From the NCBI GenBank assembly GCA_037013685.1, contig CM072889.1, forward strand, positions 3,605,976 through 3,669,975: DNA of 64,000 nucleotides. Direction: 5' to 3'. Origin of the DNA: Acridotheres tristis. Its lineage: Eukaryota > Chordata > Aves > Passeriformes > Sturnidae. The position numbers and the translations under genes were made by a program. Under the pieces are notes generated by a model that made no database searches, had not been told where the DNA came from, and saw nothing but the letters and a program-made list of their open reading frames with translations. This document shows, piece by piece, positions 51,611-64,000 of the stretch. Every line of letters starts with the position of its first letter. Position 1 is the first letter of the stretch.

Positions 51611-51772
51611 ATGTTTCATTTTACATGTTTTGTCATCACACATACAGGAACTTGGCTAAACTTTTCCTTCCCAAACACACAGCAGGAAAATTGTGCTTTG
51701 CAGACTGTTCCAAGCACATTTGGTTCCTGCTTCATCTGTCACTTGTTTTTTATGCATAGGTGAGGAGTGAGT

Positions 51773-54700
51773 ATGGACATGGACAGCGTGTTCTCAGGCT
51801 CTTCTCTGCAGAGCCTTGCCAAACTGCTGCGTGATGCTCCAGAAGAGGATGATGATGATTATGATGATGTGGTGAGCCTTTCTTGAGAGTTTCAGCTTCT
51901 TTTACAGATTGTACCATAGCCTTATCTTGTTAATCAAGGAGAAGCAAATCTCTTTTTCTCCAGAGTGAGTAAAAAACAGAATGAAAACCTTAGAAGGTTT
52001 TGGACTGTCTGAAACAGTTCGAGAATACTTTCAGAGTAACAAGCTCTTGAGGGAGAGAATGAGCAAGATGCCCCAGGAAAACAAGGAGACACTGTGAGCA
52101 CAATATATGAGGGAGGTTTAGTTTTTCGGCCTGAAGGAAATGAGAACAGGGAGTTGAAAGAGCTTTAGATGCTTCAGACCTCCCCCTGCTTTTCCCTGAG
52201 CTCTGCTGGAGATGAAGGCAGTTACAACCAGATATGAGGGGAAAAATTTGCTGCTCAACTTTGGAGTAAGGACCAAAATATTCGGAGGCAACTGAGTGTG
52301 TTAATTGTACATGTCAGGCATTGAAAAACTGTAGAGATAATTGATGACTGAAGTATTTTGGTGTTCAAAAAATAGAGAAAGGTGAACAATCATTCTAAGG
52401 TGCATAATTTGAATGAATAACAAGAGAAATATCCAAATGTATTCTTCTATATCAGTTTCTCTCAGGAGCAGATGAAAATCACAGAGTATGGAGAACATGC
52501 GTTTTTTCTGCAACATGCAACACCTGCTTTTATCTAGGCCTGCCTGTGTTCTGGGAAGAAATAGTCCCAGGAGCCCCACAGGTGCCAACAATGTAGAAGG
52601 CCTCTGTGAAGGCTCAGAACTTTGCCAAGTCTCTCAGGACTTTGAACAGATCATATTATGACATGGATAAGGAGAAAAACAACCAACAACAACAACAACA
52701 AAAAAAAAACCAAAACAAACAAAAAAAAACCACCAAAAACAAAACAAAACAAAACAAAAAAACCAACACACACAAAAAAGCAGATAACAAAAAAGGCCAA
52801 TGCCTGAGTGTTCCTCCAAATCACTCCTCAACAAAGAGCTGACCAGCCCCAGTAGTGGCAATGCAAGTAATATTTGGGATAAAAGAGGTGCATATCCCTT
52901 GAAGTTCTCTTTCAGTGGGTTACAGATGTGGTCCTTCACAATCCTATCTACCTAACTCCTAACTGTCCTCCAGCTGTTTAATGCCTGCCTTTTAAACTCT
53001 GCATTATTGCTGTACATCTCTGAAGTAAACATCCTGATTTTAAAAATAATTTGTTTACATCTTATTAATAAAATAAATGACACTTCAGAGACAGAAATGG
53101 AAAATTGCCACGAGGGATGTCAATTAAGTCTGAGTCAATCTGGGTAAATTGAAACTTTTATTTTGATTTAATTTAATGCTCTGTGCATATGAGGCACTTT
53201 TATTGAACCAAGGAATCTTCATACATAGAGAAATGCCTCACATTGGCCCATTAGCACTAAATTGATTCATAATTAGAGGAAAATGTTGTTGCCTCATGAT
53301 CTCTGCTGTAAAAAGGAATCCAAATGCTGTGATGGGGCTTTCATGTGGCACCCTTAGTTTCCTGTAATATTTTCATGGCAGGCAAAGCATGGAAATTTTG
53401 CCAAAATGCCATGGAAACCAAAACTCATGAAGCACATCTGTCTGTATTCTGGGCTTTCTGCTTAAACCCAGTGTGCAAGGTCACTTTCTGCTGTGTGAGA
53501 ATGAAGAAAAGAGAATGTTCCGTGCTTCAGTCATGAAACTGTGGGATAATGTTTTCTCAATTCTATCAGGGATTTGTTTGACCTTAGATAATGTGTTGTA
53601 TTTACTGACATTTATGGTTGTAACCGAGCTTGGCTCTATAAAAATTGATTTAAGATCCTCTTGCCTTTCTTTGCAGCCAAGCTGTTCTGTTGGTGCCATG
53701 ACTCCTGGGAGTGTTGGACCAGTAAAGAAAGAGACCACCAGTAAGGAGGAGTATTTGTGTGTTTTGGCATTCAGTCTCATGTCAGCAGACTGTAACAGCT
53801 GTAGGAAGATACCACTGCAATAAAAGAGTGGTCACTGATGTTTGAGATGGACATAGCATGACATTTCTTACAATTAGACTATAAAATTATTCCTTTCCTG
53901 AAAGCTTAACTCTAAAACATGCAAAGAGAAGCAGAAAGGGTAATGCCAGGGCAGCCTCCAGTGGAGATGATAACAGTTCAGAGCACAGCCTGGTCAGGGG
54001 CTGCAGGGATCATAACTGAGCAGCAAAAGCTCCATATAAGTACTCAGGGAAGACAGGAAGACAGTTTTGGTAAAGACTTGGCAAAGTTAACTTTAAGTTT
54101 TTTTGAGCAGTTTAGTTAAGAGCCCTAAGAAAGGCCAACAAGGGCCAGGGTGAATTTTGCAGGAAAGGAACTGTGACAAATATAACAGATTATTTTTGCT
54201 TGGGATTCCAACAATAACCAGAGATTCGACTCTACAAAACATCAAGTTTCACAATTACCACTTTACTAAAATAATATTTTTCCATGCAGGACAGATGTAA
54301 ATCATACTATTCTGCCCATAAACTTTCATGGATCTTAAGCACCTTGTCTGGACTGTGCCCAGTAATTAATGGGAAGAACTGAATTTCTTTGTGAGGAGGT
54401 GGTCCTCTTCTGAATGACTCTGCTCACTGAAAATCTCATGTCAGGGGGCTTGTGGAAGATTAGTATTTCATCCTTCAGCACTTTACCTATTTGAAGTACT
54501 AGATATTATATGCCAGAAAGAAGGATTTCCAGGAAATAGAGGTTGGGTAAAGGAGATTTAAGTGAAAGAAAAACATCCTCCCTCTGCAAATCCTCATTCA
54601 TAAGATAGCGAGATGAAGAAGACTGTAATCATTACCTAGAATGCTTTTAATGCAAAGATTTTTCTAAAGCCTAGAAATCCTTTTCTAGGCTTTAGAAATG

Positions 54701-57700
54701 GCTTTTCTTTTTTTTTTTTTCCTTTTTTTTTCATTCTTGAAAAATATTCTAAGCTTTTAGCAAGCCTTAAGGAACAAAAACATTTCAACATGTGTCAGTG
54801 TGATTTTTCTCCTCACTTACAGGTGCTTTTCAAGTGAAATCTGAAAACAAGAAAACCATTTGGAATATAGAGGAGGTCCCAGAAGGATCTGAATTTGATG
54901 ATACCTGGGACGCTAGAGAAAAGCCAGAGTAAGAGAGCTGAAACTGCCTGTGTGGGCTTTACATAGTATTAATGGAGATGAGAGTTAAACAGCACGTACA
55001 GCCAGCTGAAAAGCTTGTGTCATGCAAGAAGAAAGGAAAGATATCAGTGTTGCATCTAAAGCAACATGTGAGGAATGGTTTTAACCCCTCTCTTGAAATC
55101 TTCTGATCTCAGAACACAAACTTTGTATTGGTTTTTCCCATCATAAGTTTATGTGCAGTGTCAGTTACTTGTATAAAGTGGGATTAGGAGTGGAAGTAGG
55201 TCAGAAAAACGATTTATTAAGTTTAAAATATGCTATTTGGTGAAATACCTGCTTTTTCCTACTGCAACTGAGATGCATCCATTTTTCCATACTCATAAAT
55301 TCATAAAGTACTCCAATGTATATTTGCATTTCAAAGATTTAAGCTCTTTAGAGACAAATAGTACTGCAGGAAGAAAAGCTGTGTGCAGGCAATTTTGAGC
55401 TCTTAAATGCTGTCATTCAATCTAAGTCTGTCAAAGCACAACTTAAAATCAGAGCTTTTTCCCTTGCCAATAGAAAAACAGTAGCAAAAATATTCTTGAA
55501 ATCTGGCACGTAAATTGTAGTTTGTAGAGGTCAGAAAGACAAGAGGGTCAGTCCATAAAGCAGCTTTTGCATTTTTAATCATCTTTTCTATGCCATGTCA
55601 TGAAGTGCTAAATGCTGGAGCATATGGACTGTAGCCCATGAAGCTGCACATTGTACACCAGAATCTTCACTTTTTCCTGCATGTAAGTCAGGACATGAGG
55701 TGTCCAATTTTCCAGTTAAACACAGGAGCCGAGACCCACCTGAACAGGGACTCAGCCTTTCTGAAAATGATTTGGAATTCACCCTCACTCACCGTTGTCC
55801 TTGAAATGGTCACCTGTCAGGCAGAACACTCTCTCTTTGTATTGTGGGCGCAAAGAAGCTTTTCTCTGACCCTTCCCCTCTGCAGTGCTTTTCCAGCCTC
55901 AAGCATTTGTGACCTGTGTTGCACAGATGAAGAGACAGTATAAGTCTTTTTAATAGTTCATCAAATGAAGCGAAGAAAATTTCTTAAAAGGAAAACAGAT
56001 GGCTACAGAGGTGCATCCAGAGCTATTAGACACATTTGTCATTGACTTAGGAATTATTACATATGCAGATGCACACTGGAGATGTGAAAGATTTTCTAAC
56101 AGCTTAGACAAGTGATCCACTCCAGTAATTTTGCTGAACTTAGTAGGACTAGCATATGTTACAAATACAAATTCAGTTTTCCTTTCCTCATTCATTAATT
56201 ACCAAGAGCAAGGGAATACGTGATTCTACATTTTGTAGATGTGAAGGAGAAGAAAATAAATGTTGGCTGAATGCAAAACAACTACAATCTGTCTTTAGAG
56301 TGTTATGCTTAGGCTGCAAGAATATGCTAAAGGATGGAATAGAACACATGTAATTGTGATATCCCCCTTTTCCAATCCATTCCCCATGAGTTTGTGGTGT
56401 TTGACTGGTTGACAAGCATCGTATCCACTTAGGAAGCATTTCCTGATCCTGCAAAGGCTGGTTAGGGAAGCAGAGGCAGCTTGGTGAGTGCTTTGGAAAG
56501 TGGAGTCAATGATCTGTCTTCCAGCTGTCTCGGTCATGGCTCTGAACAGAAACCCAGTGCGATGGATTGGAGCCTTGAAGGGAGACTGCAAAGGAGGAGA
56601 GACAATGTGAGGAGGATTTACAGTCCTCTGAGAACCAGTCTCCTTTGGTCTCCTGCCCCTGCTCCAGTGTTATTGGGCAATGACTTCTCTTTGGCAGGTA
56701 TGAGATTTCATTCAAGCAGCACGTGGGAACAGAGGATGTCTTCTTTGGGATGACTGGGAAAGATCCCTCCACTGCCTGCTGTGAAGATATAGTGGTGAGC
56801 TGAGCTGAGCCTGGAGCTCTGACCCCTTCTTTGTGCTCCTTCCCTGCCCTTTTCCATCTCCCCATCTTTCTGAGGGACATAATGTAAACACCAAGCTCTA
56901 CTGCTGCCTTTGACCTCCTGTAGCATTTTCTCGTGGTTCTCCAAGCATTTGTAGATGACATTTACATTTGCTAGCCTGAGGAACTTGTGTATCTCCTCAA
57001 GGACCAAGTGTGCTTAAGGGAATCTTTGCAAAAGCATATGTCCCATATAAACTTAAAGGGAGTAAAATGTAGCTCTAAAATGAAGTTTCATATTTAGAGA
57101 GGAGAGGGGCTGGAAGGAGATTTTTTTCATCTTCCTGCATTTTTTACAAGGTGTGTGGGCTAGCAGAATGCTACAATGCTGACAGCCTTTAAAGTTCCAG
57201 CTATCAGATCCTGCCTTGTCATTATATAATCAAAGGCCTCCCTGGTTTCTGAGCTCCAGGACAGGTAGAACTGCTGTGTTATCTTTCTAGCAGAAGCAAA
57301 CTGTCCCTGCAATGCACAAAGCCTGAGGCTTTTGCTAGATGTCGAACACCTGTCAAGCACATTAGCAGCTCAGGATCTGGAAGAGAATAAGATATCAATA
57401 CACATCACTAAGCTATTGAAAGCAGTCATTATCACTGTTGTATTTTCTCTGATACAGATTACCTACTCAAAACGTTGCTCTTTCATACTAGCATTGAAAT
57501 ATTCATGAAAATAAGCTCTTTTATGGCTTTTAGGGCAACATATGTAATCACAGCTTTACCTCTGCCCATCATTTCAGATTAAAATCAAGCTGCCAGAGAC
57601 AAAGTACTCAGACATCACGTTAGACATCCAGGACAAGGTTCTTGACCTTCGAACTCCCAAAAAGTAAGTGTAGCACAATTGATAGCAGTACAGTTAATAT

Positions 57701-59286
57701 CCTGTTTGAAATGGGGTCTAGCCAAGCTTTTAACTTCAGTCTGTGTGGAAAGCAAAGCTAAAGATTGTGCTATTAATTGCTCATGAGAAATAAATACAGA
57801 AAAAAACACCCATACTCCATCCATAGGTGTACAATCTGCTGGTTTTGAATCTATGATACTGTCCTGTAAAAAGCTTTAGGACAGATTTTGGCTCCTTAAA
57901 CAACAAGGCTTCAAGGGCTCAAAACATCTGGCAAAGCTGCCCAAGGTCTTGAAAGACTTAGTCTAGTGTTTCTGAGCACTAATTTGTACAAATATCTATG
58001 ACCAAAGATGGTTTTAAAAGTGCAGATAAATTTTCAGTAGCTGAAAGTCTAATTATGGACATATCCAAAAACAGATGCAGAGATGGAAATGTTACAAGGC
58101 TTCCTAAAGATATTTCCTTTGATTTTTTTTTATAGGGCTATTTCAAGCTCACAAAGATAATAAATTGACTGATACACTCTTGGATTTCTCAGTCTTCCTT
58201 CATCTCTCAGTGTGCTATTCCCCTGCCTGAGATTTCCAGATAATTCCCATGTCTGTTTTGCTCAAAGTCCTTCTTCACAAAGACTGCTTTTATGAGAAAC
58301 TTTAATCCTCTCTGGGCTGACTTGGTGCACTGAATGGGATGTGGGAAGATCTGTATATGAATAGCTTTCTGCAGATAAATTTGAGGTGCAGGCCATGGAT
58401 TAAGGCCTAAATAAGTCCCCAGTAGACTAACTAGAGAAAAGCCTCTTTTCTCTGCCCAAACCAGGCAGTCAGTTACCCTGTGCTTGGTTTTAACCCAAGA
58501 ATGCAACAGGAGTGGAAGAAGGTTCGGAAATGTTAGTTTTGAAACCGGAAAATTGGGAGGAATAATTGGTCAGCTAAAGACTTGCTGAACCTATGGACAG
58601 TAAAAGAAGTAACTTAATGCAATGCTGCAGATGTAGGAAAACTTCTGCATCCTTTCCCTTTTGCAATTCTGTATTTTTGGTGACTCAGATCTGCCATTAT
58701 CTTCTCAGTACCCAGCTGTCTCTAGTCACAAGCCTAGCAAATAAAAAGTTCACCATAAATCTGATGGTTGCCTGGGTACAGCCTGAACCAGTGCTTCTTT
58801 CACAAATATAAGTGCAAGTCTTCTCAGTAAGAAACAATCAAGATGTCAAGTTCTACATACTGAAAAACTTTGTTCTCCCATGGATGGGTAGGAGGACTCA
58901 AAGCAACTGCTTCCAACTCTGTGGTCCTGGGGCTGCTTCTAAGCCAAGCTGCTTTTAAATGATGAAAATATTTCAGGGCCAGTCTTGCTGTGCATGAGGT
59001 ATTGCAGGAACTCCACAACCCATCCCAATAAGGATAGCTATTGGAATAACATTCCCTGGCATACTGAGGAATTGCAGGAGTAACTTGCAATGACATCTCA
59101 ACTGCTCACCTGATCTGAGACATTGACATTCACTGTGTCCTCTTTTACAGAAAGCTGCTGCTGCATCTCCCCTACCCTGTGAACAGCAAGGAGGGCAGAG
59201 CTCGTTTTCTCTCTGAAGAGGAGATCTTGGAAGTCACCTTGAGAGTATCAAGGAAGTTTGATTTCATAAACTTTTCTGATGGATAG
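51773..59286 (+). CDS. DNAAF6: Dynein axonemal assembly factor 6 (PIH1D3), six coding exons
   Basis: Cytoplasmic co-chaperone of the PIH family that helps assemble axonemal dynein arms with DNAAF2, DNAAF4 and HSP70/HSP90; loss in humans causes X-linked primary ciliary dyskinesia. Coding exons: 51773-51871, 53677-53740, 54823-54928, 56698-56794, 57578-57663, 59151-59286. All phases join to 195 residues; the human protein has 214. An acidic N-terminus (SLAKLLRDAPEEDDDDYDD) matches the human LEALSKLL region. The conserved core (NIEEVPEGSEFDD, then YEISFKQHVGTEDVFFGM, ACCEDIVIKIKLP and DIQDKVLDLRTPKKKLLLHLP) covers the PIH/CS-like domain at about 70-185. The C-terminus is shorter than human and ends KFDFINFSDG. 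The start is the first ATG after an acceptor at about 51760. The head-to-head position with NUP62 copy B is as in human. Confidence 0.93.
52679..52795. repeat. A-rich simple repeat (CAA/AAAC type) in DNAAF6 intron 1
   Basis: About 115 bases almost entirely of A and C, starting as CAA triplets and continuing as AAAC and A runs. It is probably a decayed microsatellite or poly-A tail. Confidence 0.85.
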
Positions 59287-59882
59287 AGAGATAGAGAAAG
59301 TTTGCAAAAGTAAATGTTCTAGTTTGAAGTCTTTTGGAAACCCAACTTTTTGTGAAATAGTAGATTTTTTCCCCTGAACAGTCCAGGGGAATGTCTCTGG
59401 AGAAATGAGTCAGGAGGAACACAGCACCCACAGGTTCTAACAGCTGATGCTGTCTGGCTCTTACACTGCTCTGGTTAACTTTCTGCTTCCTTCAGTCTGA
59501 TTCAGACCCTGTGAACCAGAAAGTGGGAGCCTTTTGTGTGGTCATGGCTGAGAAGTAGCATGGTGAGACTCTGGACAATGAGTCTGGTGCTTTGGTACCA
59601 TTTCAAGACTTTCATGTGCTACTGTCCTTTTGCTTGGTCTCCAGTGCTGGGACTGGGGCCAGTTCAGAATATTCTCTTGCCTATTTCTTGGTGAGAAGAT
59701 CAAAATTCTTCATGGATCCGTATCCACATCTGAGGCTCCTTTACACTGGCAGAACAAGTTAACCAGCTGTAGTTGGATTGCTGAATGTCTCAGCTCTTTT
59801 GAACAGTTTTTTGACCATTTATGGCTCAGTGCTGTCTATTCATCTGCTGTCCCTCCACCTATTTTTCTGATCTTTCTTGATT

Positions 59883-59888
59883 AATAAA
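59883..59888 (+). terminator. Possible DNAAF6 polyadenylation signal
   Basis: AATAAA lies about 600 bases after the DNAAF6 stop codon on the same strand. It is a likely but unproven end of the transcript. Confidence 0.45.
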
Positions 59889-59899
59889 GTAATATGTTC

Positions 59900-62800
59900 T
59901 AAGAAAGAGTTCCAGTTATCTTTGAGTCTGCCTTCTCTATATTATGCTCTGAGAGACTTCGTAAAAGTCGAGATAAGAGGAATTTTGCATAACAAAGCTT
60001 CTCTCAAAGGACTGCAAAATCTGTTCTTTGGCCTTCAGGTCCAATCTGAAGATACAGAGATGGGTAACCAAGGTGTTTTCTCAGTAGCTACTGGGCAAAT
60101 ATATTCATTTAACATTGATAATCCTGCAGGAAGCAAAGGTACTTCCTCAGTGATCAAAGTGGAGAGGACAAGCAGGCCCTGGCATGTTTATGGTACATTT
60201 AACCAAAAGCCTGTGAGTACTTTCAGAGCAAAATGGCTTGAGTCCTGCATTCTTCTGGGGTGTAACTAGAGGGAAATAATTGACAAGCTAGGCTGCAGAC
60301 AGTATCCATGCAGCTAAATTTGTGGCAGGCTATAATGAGAAGATGGATACTCCATGATGGATTGCAGACACTGACAGTGAGTTTAAAGTTGTAGTCACAG
60401 TGTGTTTTTAATAAACTGTTATAACTCCAGGACAAATTAGGCTGATGTCTGGGCATTTCAACCACTTCCCTGAAAAGTGAACCATTGCTTGGGTCAGAAT
60501 AATCCTAATCAACTTCTGCTTTAGCCTTAATGCACTGGAAAGCAGATACTTCAGTTATGATTCATCACAAGTTATGAAATATGCTGATAACACTCAGGGG
60601 CTACTCCAACTGGTCTGCTTAAGTTTCCATAAATTAGATCTGAATGTCTCTTATTCCAAAGCTGTGGTTGAGCAGGACAATGTAAATGTATGAGAAAAGG
60701 CTGACATCATTCCTCCTGACTCAGTTTTTCCCCTCCTGTGCTTGCCAAACAAGCTGTTTCTTGGAAAAAGGTTGTCTTTGTGGTCCCTAGATAATATGCT
60801 GCTTAATTTTGCATTTCTTATACACATTACAAGAAAAGTGGAAGATTGACCAGTATTTATATGCATGTGAAGATAACATTTGTCCAAATTAATTCAGTAC
60901 CTTCATGGCAGGGTACAACTCTTCTGAGCCATACTCCAGTGCTCTATCCACAAGGTTATACTGTTTTTATAGTTGGCAGTAGTCATTTACTAAGCCTTAA
61001 ATCATCAAGTTCTGTTAATGTCAGTGTTTGATACTGAAAACAGTGATAAGTCTGGCTCACTGTGCCTCTCTCCCATGTTTTAGTTTCTTATGGAAATGAG
61101 CATATGCCAAACTGGTATCCATATTGTAATTTATCTCCAAATATTTTTTAACCTGAGGGCACTTTTATCAGCATTCAGGAGACAAAAATCTGAGGTAAGT
61201 ACGTTCTGTAAGAAAGCCAGCTGCTGAATAGAAAAGGGAAATACAAATTTGTAGTGCTTAAGGGGGAGGTTGTAATGTGATTTCTTGTACCTGCTGGCCA
61301 CTCACCCTGTGCATCCACCTCCAGGCTCCTGTAGGACATCCATGAGGGGGAGCTGGCAGGCTGGTGACACTGGGTAGGAAAAGAGTGATATCCTGGCAGA
61401 GGGAGGCTGAAATCACAGACTGAGGACAGAGGAACACAGGGGACAAACTCATAAGCAACCAGGCTTTGTGTGTTCCACTCAGGATAAGCTCTACTGCCCT
61501 TTTCACTAAAGTAGGGACACTGCTCTAGGGGTGGGCAGTTTGCTGGGCTGGTCGGATCCACTGCCTGAAAGCACCTTCATCACCTGGAGAGCCTCTCACA
61601 TTCTCACTTTCCTCCTATCAAGGACACAGAGGCTGCCCTAGGCAAAAGTTTGGGGTTTGGGGTTTGGATTTTTCCCATATATCCTCCCAAGAGGAAACTG
61701 GTCGATTCCCAGGAATCTGGAGGCTACTGCCAGCTACAAGAATTTACTTTTTTTCATAGGCTTGAGGGCAGCTTTGCTTTGCTGAAGTAGCACTGGCAGA
61801 AATCCTCCAGGAGGGGAACCTCCTTTGCCTCTGAACATCAACACTGTTGCTGAAGTGCCACTCCAACACCTGCAAGCATCTTAATTAATCAAAATTATGA
61901 GCCCAGTTAAACAACCCAGTCATCAAGCATCATCAAGCTTTATTTGGATCCCATAAGAAGCAGCTTGATTAAATGTATTGCAGTTGAGGGTACTGTAGAT
62001 CTGGAACTGAGATAGAGGCTTGTTTGCAGTAGTATCCTGATAAACTGCAGGTTCTCATCTCACCTTGTTCACACATTCTGTCCTCCAGTTGTGGCTGCAG
62101 AGCCACCATCCCCATTTTGACTTGTTCCTGCCTTCTCTCAGAACTATAATGGTGTACTAAAATATATGTACAAATACAGAGCCCAGCTCACTCGCTGAAT
62201 TTCACCTCTCTTCATAATCCCCTTTGTCTACTTACTGCCCTGGGGCCAAGATACTTGCCTCATTCTGTAGCTTGAGGAAGAGAAAACCCAGATGAGTTGC
62301 TCCATAGAAACACCCGAGACAGTGCAAGAACTTAAATTTAGATTTTTCCCTTAAACCTGCAGGGTCTCGTTCTCATCTTCCTCCAGGTCTGCTGTTGATA
62401 TCATAAACCCCTTCTATTTGTCTTAAAAGACTACTTCATTTTTCTGCTGTTCATTTTCAAGTTTGTATCCAAACTTTGTGTACTTCTTGCCCTGTGTGAA
62501 ACACTGCTTTATCAGTATATCCTTCCCTCCAGACAAAGTTTATCTAAAATGACTAAGCTGTATCTACGTGTACAGACAGATCTGTCTCCCTCACGCTGGA
62601 GCAGCTCCTTTTCCACCTGCTGGTGCTGGTGTAGAATTTTACCCTCTGCTCTGCAGCACCTGCAGCCTGGATTCCTCCTTGTTCTCTGGGATCCCCTTCA
62701 GGAACTGCTACCACAGTTATTGTTGTCTGCCTGTGGTCCTGTCTCCAGAGGAGGAATATGCTTGGGGGCTGTTTATTTTTCTCCTATGATCTTCACAAAC

Positions 62801-64000
62801 AGGAGATGATTTGTCTCTTGGTGTCTCTATTTGCTCTGTTTGTGTCTCTCTTCATTCTGTTTTCTCCTTCAGGCAGAATTCACTTTCAGATTGTGATGAA
62901 TTCATCAGAGGATGGTGAACAGCATCCCTGTTTTTCCCTTTCCCTCACGATTGTTTGTTCTGTGCTCTTTTCAGTGGACTCTGATTTCTTCTGTCCTTCC
63001 CCAAGTGCTTTATCTCCCCTGATTGTTCTCACATTAGGACATTCCTCACCAGAGCCTCTTGGCAGGTTGCAGGTGATGTTGGATGTGTCTGATGTGGGTG
63101 AAGTGTGTGATTCATTTCCCCTCACTCAGATCAGTGCTGGGTGAAGAGCTCTGTCCTTCCTTGGTGTGTGTCTGGGCTGTGTGGGTGGGAAGGGGACACA
63201 AGCACGAGCACCATGGGCAGAACCTGGAGTGTGCTAAGGCACTTATAGTGAAGGACCATGGCACGAAAGCAGCAGATGCTGCAGGCTGTGTGAGGAATGT
63301 TGACAAAACTGAGGGGCCTCTTGAGCCCTTGCTTCAAACGTAGCCAGTACCACACGTCCCCAGTGGAATCTGGTTTGAGGAAATGAACCATCAGAAGAAG
63401 TCAGAATCATTCAGAATTTTAGCCTTCCCCAAGGCCTGAAAAGTTTCTCTCTGCTTCCTGATGTGTGTCCCCACATCCCAGATGAATGCTTAAAGATGTT
63501 TTTGAAATCCACTTCAGGGCAACGGTGACACCGGCAGCACAGGAATGCCTTTGGTTCTGGAGTACTTCTCTCAGTCCATAGGAATCTTTGATCATTTGGA
63601 GCTTTCTCATCTCAAGGCCTCCCTTTCATCTTTTTTCTCAGCCTCCACACGCTTTTTTCTGAAGAGAAGATCATAGGAAGTTGCCAGAATGATAGCAGAT
63701 ACTGTCCACCTACAGTTCTTAGAGACCATCTCTCTTTAATTGGGTGTTTCCTTTGTGGATCCCAGCTGCCTGGAAATTCACTTCTGATGCTGATCAATAT
63801 TTTTTTTTTAACCATGCCATTTTAACTTGATGGTATCACAACCCAGCAAACACTGCCAAGAGTGCTATGTTGTATTTACTGAAACAATTCTCTGATTCTA
63901 TTTGGCAGACTGTCTCCTGCAGCTGCTGAGCAGAGAGAAAAAGAGCCACACACCTCTTCTGGAAAAGCCTCATCGTGTTGGAAAGCTGTGTAAAAAGGAA
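59900..64000. other. Interval downstream of DNAAF6, no gene identified
   Basis: In human the next gene is FRMPD3, and I see no FERM or PDZ coding exon here. A possible terminal exon on the minus strand at 63607-63709 is listed as a finding only. The remaining open frames are short and not recognisable. Confidence 0.35.

Noticed and set aside
57160..57360. 66-codon minus frame in a DNAAF6 intron
   Set aside because: No family resemblance, and it is antisense in the intron between coding exons 4 and 5.
61649..61672. Telomere-like 'tttggggtttggggtttgg' motif
   Set aside because: Only about three irregular units of TTTGGGG, not the vertebrate TTAGGG. Probably simple-sequence noise.

Overview
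The window is vertebrate nuclear DNA, almost certainly avian. Its genes have short GT-AG introns, there are CR1-type LINE fragments at about 25.6 kb and 51.4 kb, there are avian-style LTR repeats, and the gene order matches human Xq22.3 (birds carry this block on chromosome 4, or 4A in passerines). No organism label is given; a passerine is likely but not proven. All exon boundaries below were placed by reading splice sites and checking phase and family similarity from memory.

Layout from left to right. 1.4-6.4 kb: PRRG3 (minus), a transmembrane Gla protein. 8.0-8.3 kb: a possible small secreted Cys-rich ORF with a TATA box and an RFX X-box upstream. 8.8-9.4 kb: a minisatellite, followed by a CpG-rich stretch. 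10.0-11.5 kb: RIPPLY1 (minus), a WRPW co-repressor adaptor of somite segmentation. 14.4-15.1 kb: a single-exon claudin-2 (plus). 15.6-27.3 kb: no gene seen; it holds one LTR-type element and one CR1 fragment. 27.75-33.67 kb: NUP62 copy A (plus, 12 exons, 579 codons). 34.3-42.0 kb: RBM41 (minus, 7 exons), with a roughly 50-unit 21-bp VNTR in intron 3. 42.3-43.6 kb: AT-rich and LTR-type repeats. 43.88-50.48 kb: NUP62 copy B (minus, 12 exons, 579 codons). 50.5-51.1 kb: a GC-rich shared promoter region. 51.8-59.3 kb: DNAAF6/PIH1D3 (plus). 59.9-64 kb: no gene that I can identify.

The standout feature is a large palindrome. Two complete, intact NUP62 genes, each with its promoter, lie as inverted arms of about 6.5-7 kb around a spacer of about 9.7 kb that contains RBM41. 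The arms are nearly identical from the promoter through exon 9, with one 5-bp indel and about 15 single-base differences noticed by eye in about 4.7 kb. From intron 9 onward they diverge abruptly: indels of about 281, 78 and 881 bp, and 5 differences in the 112-bp exon 10, three of them amino-acid changes. This pattern suggests an old duplication whose outer part has been homogenised recently by gene conversion. Copy B keeps the human-like arrangement (RBM41 and NUP62 in tandem, NUP62 head-to-head with DNAAF6), so copy A is probably the derived one.

The genes do not form a single pathway. They are a conserved syntenic block: a membrane Gla protein, a segmentation co-repressor, a tight-junction channel, a nuclear-pore subunit (twice), a minor-spliceosome-related RRM protein, and a dynein-arm assembly factor.
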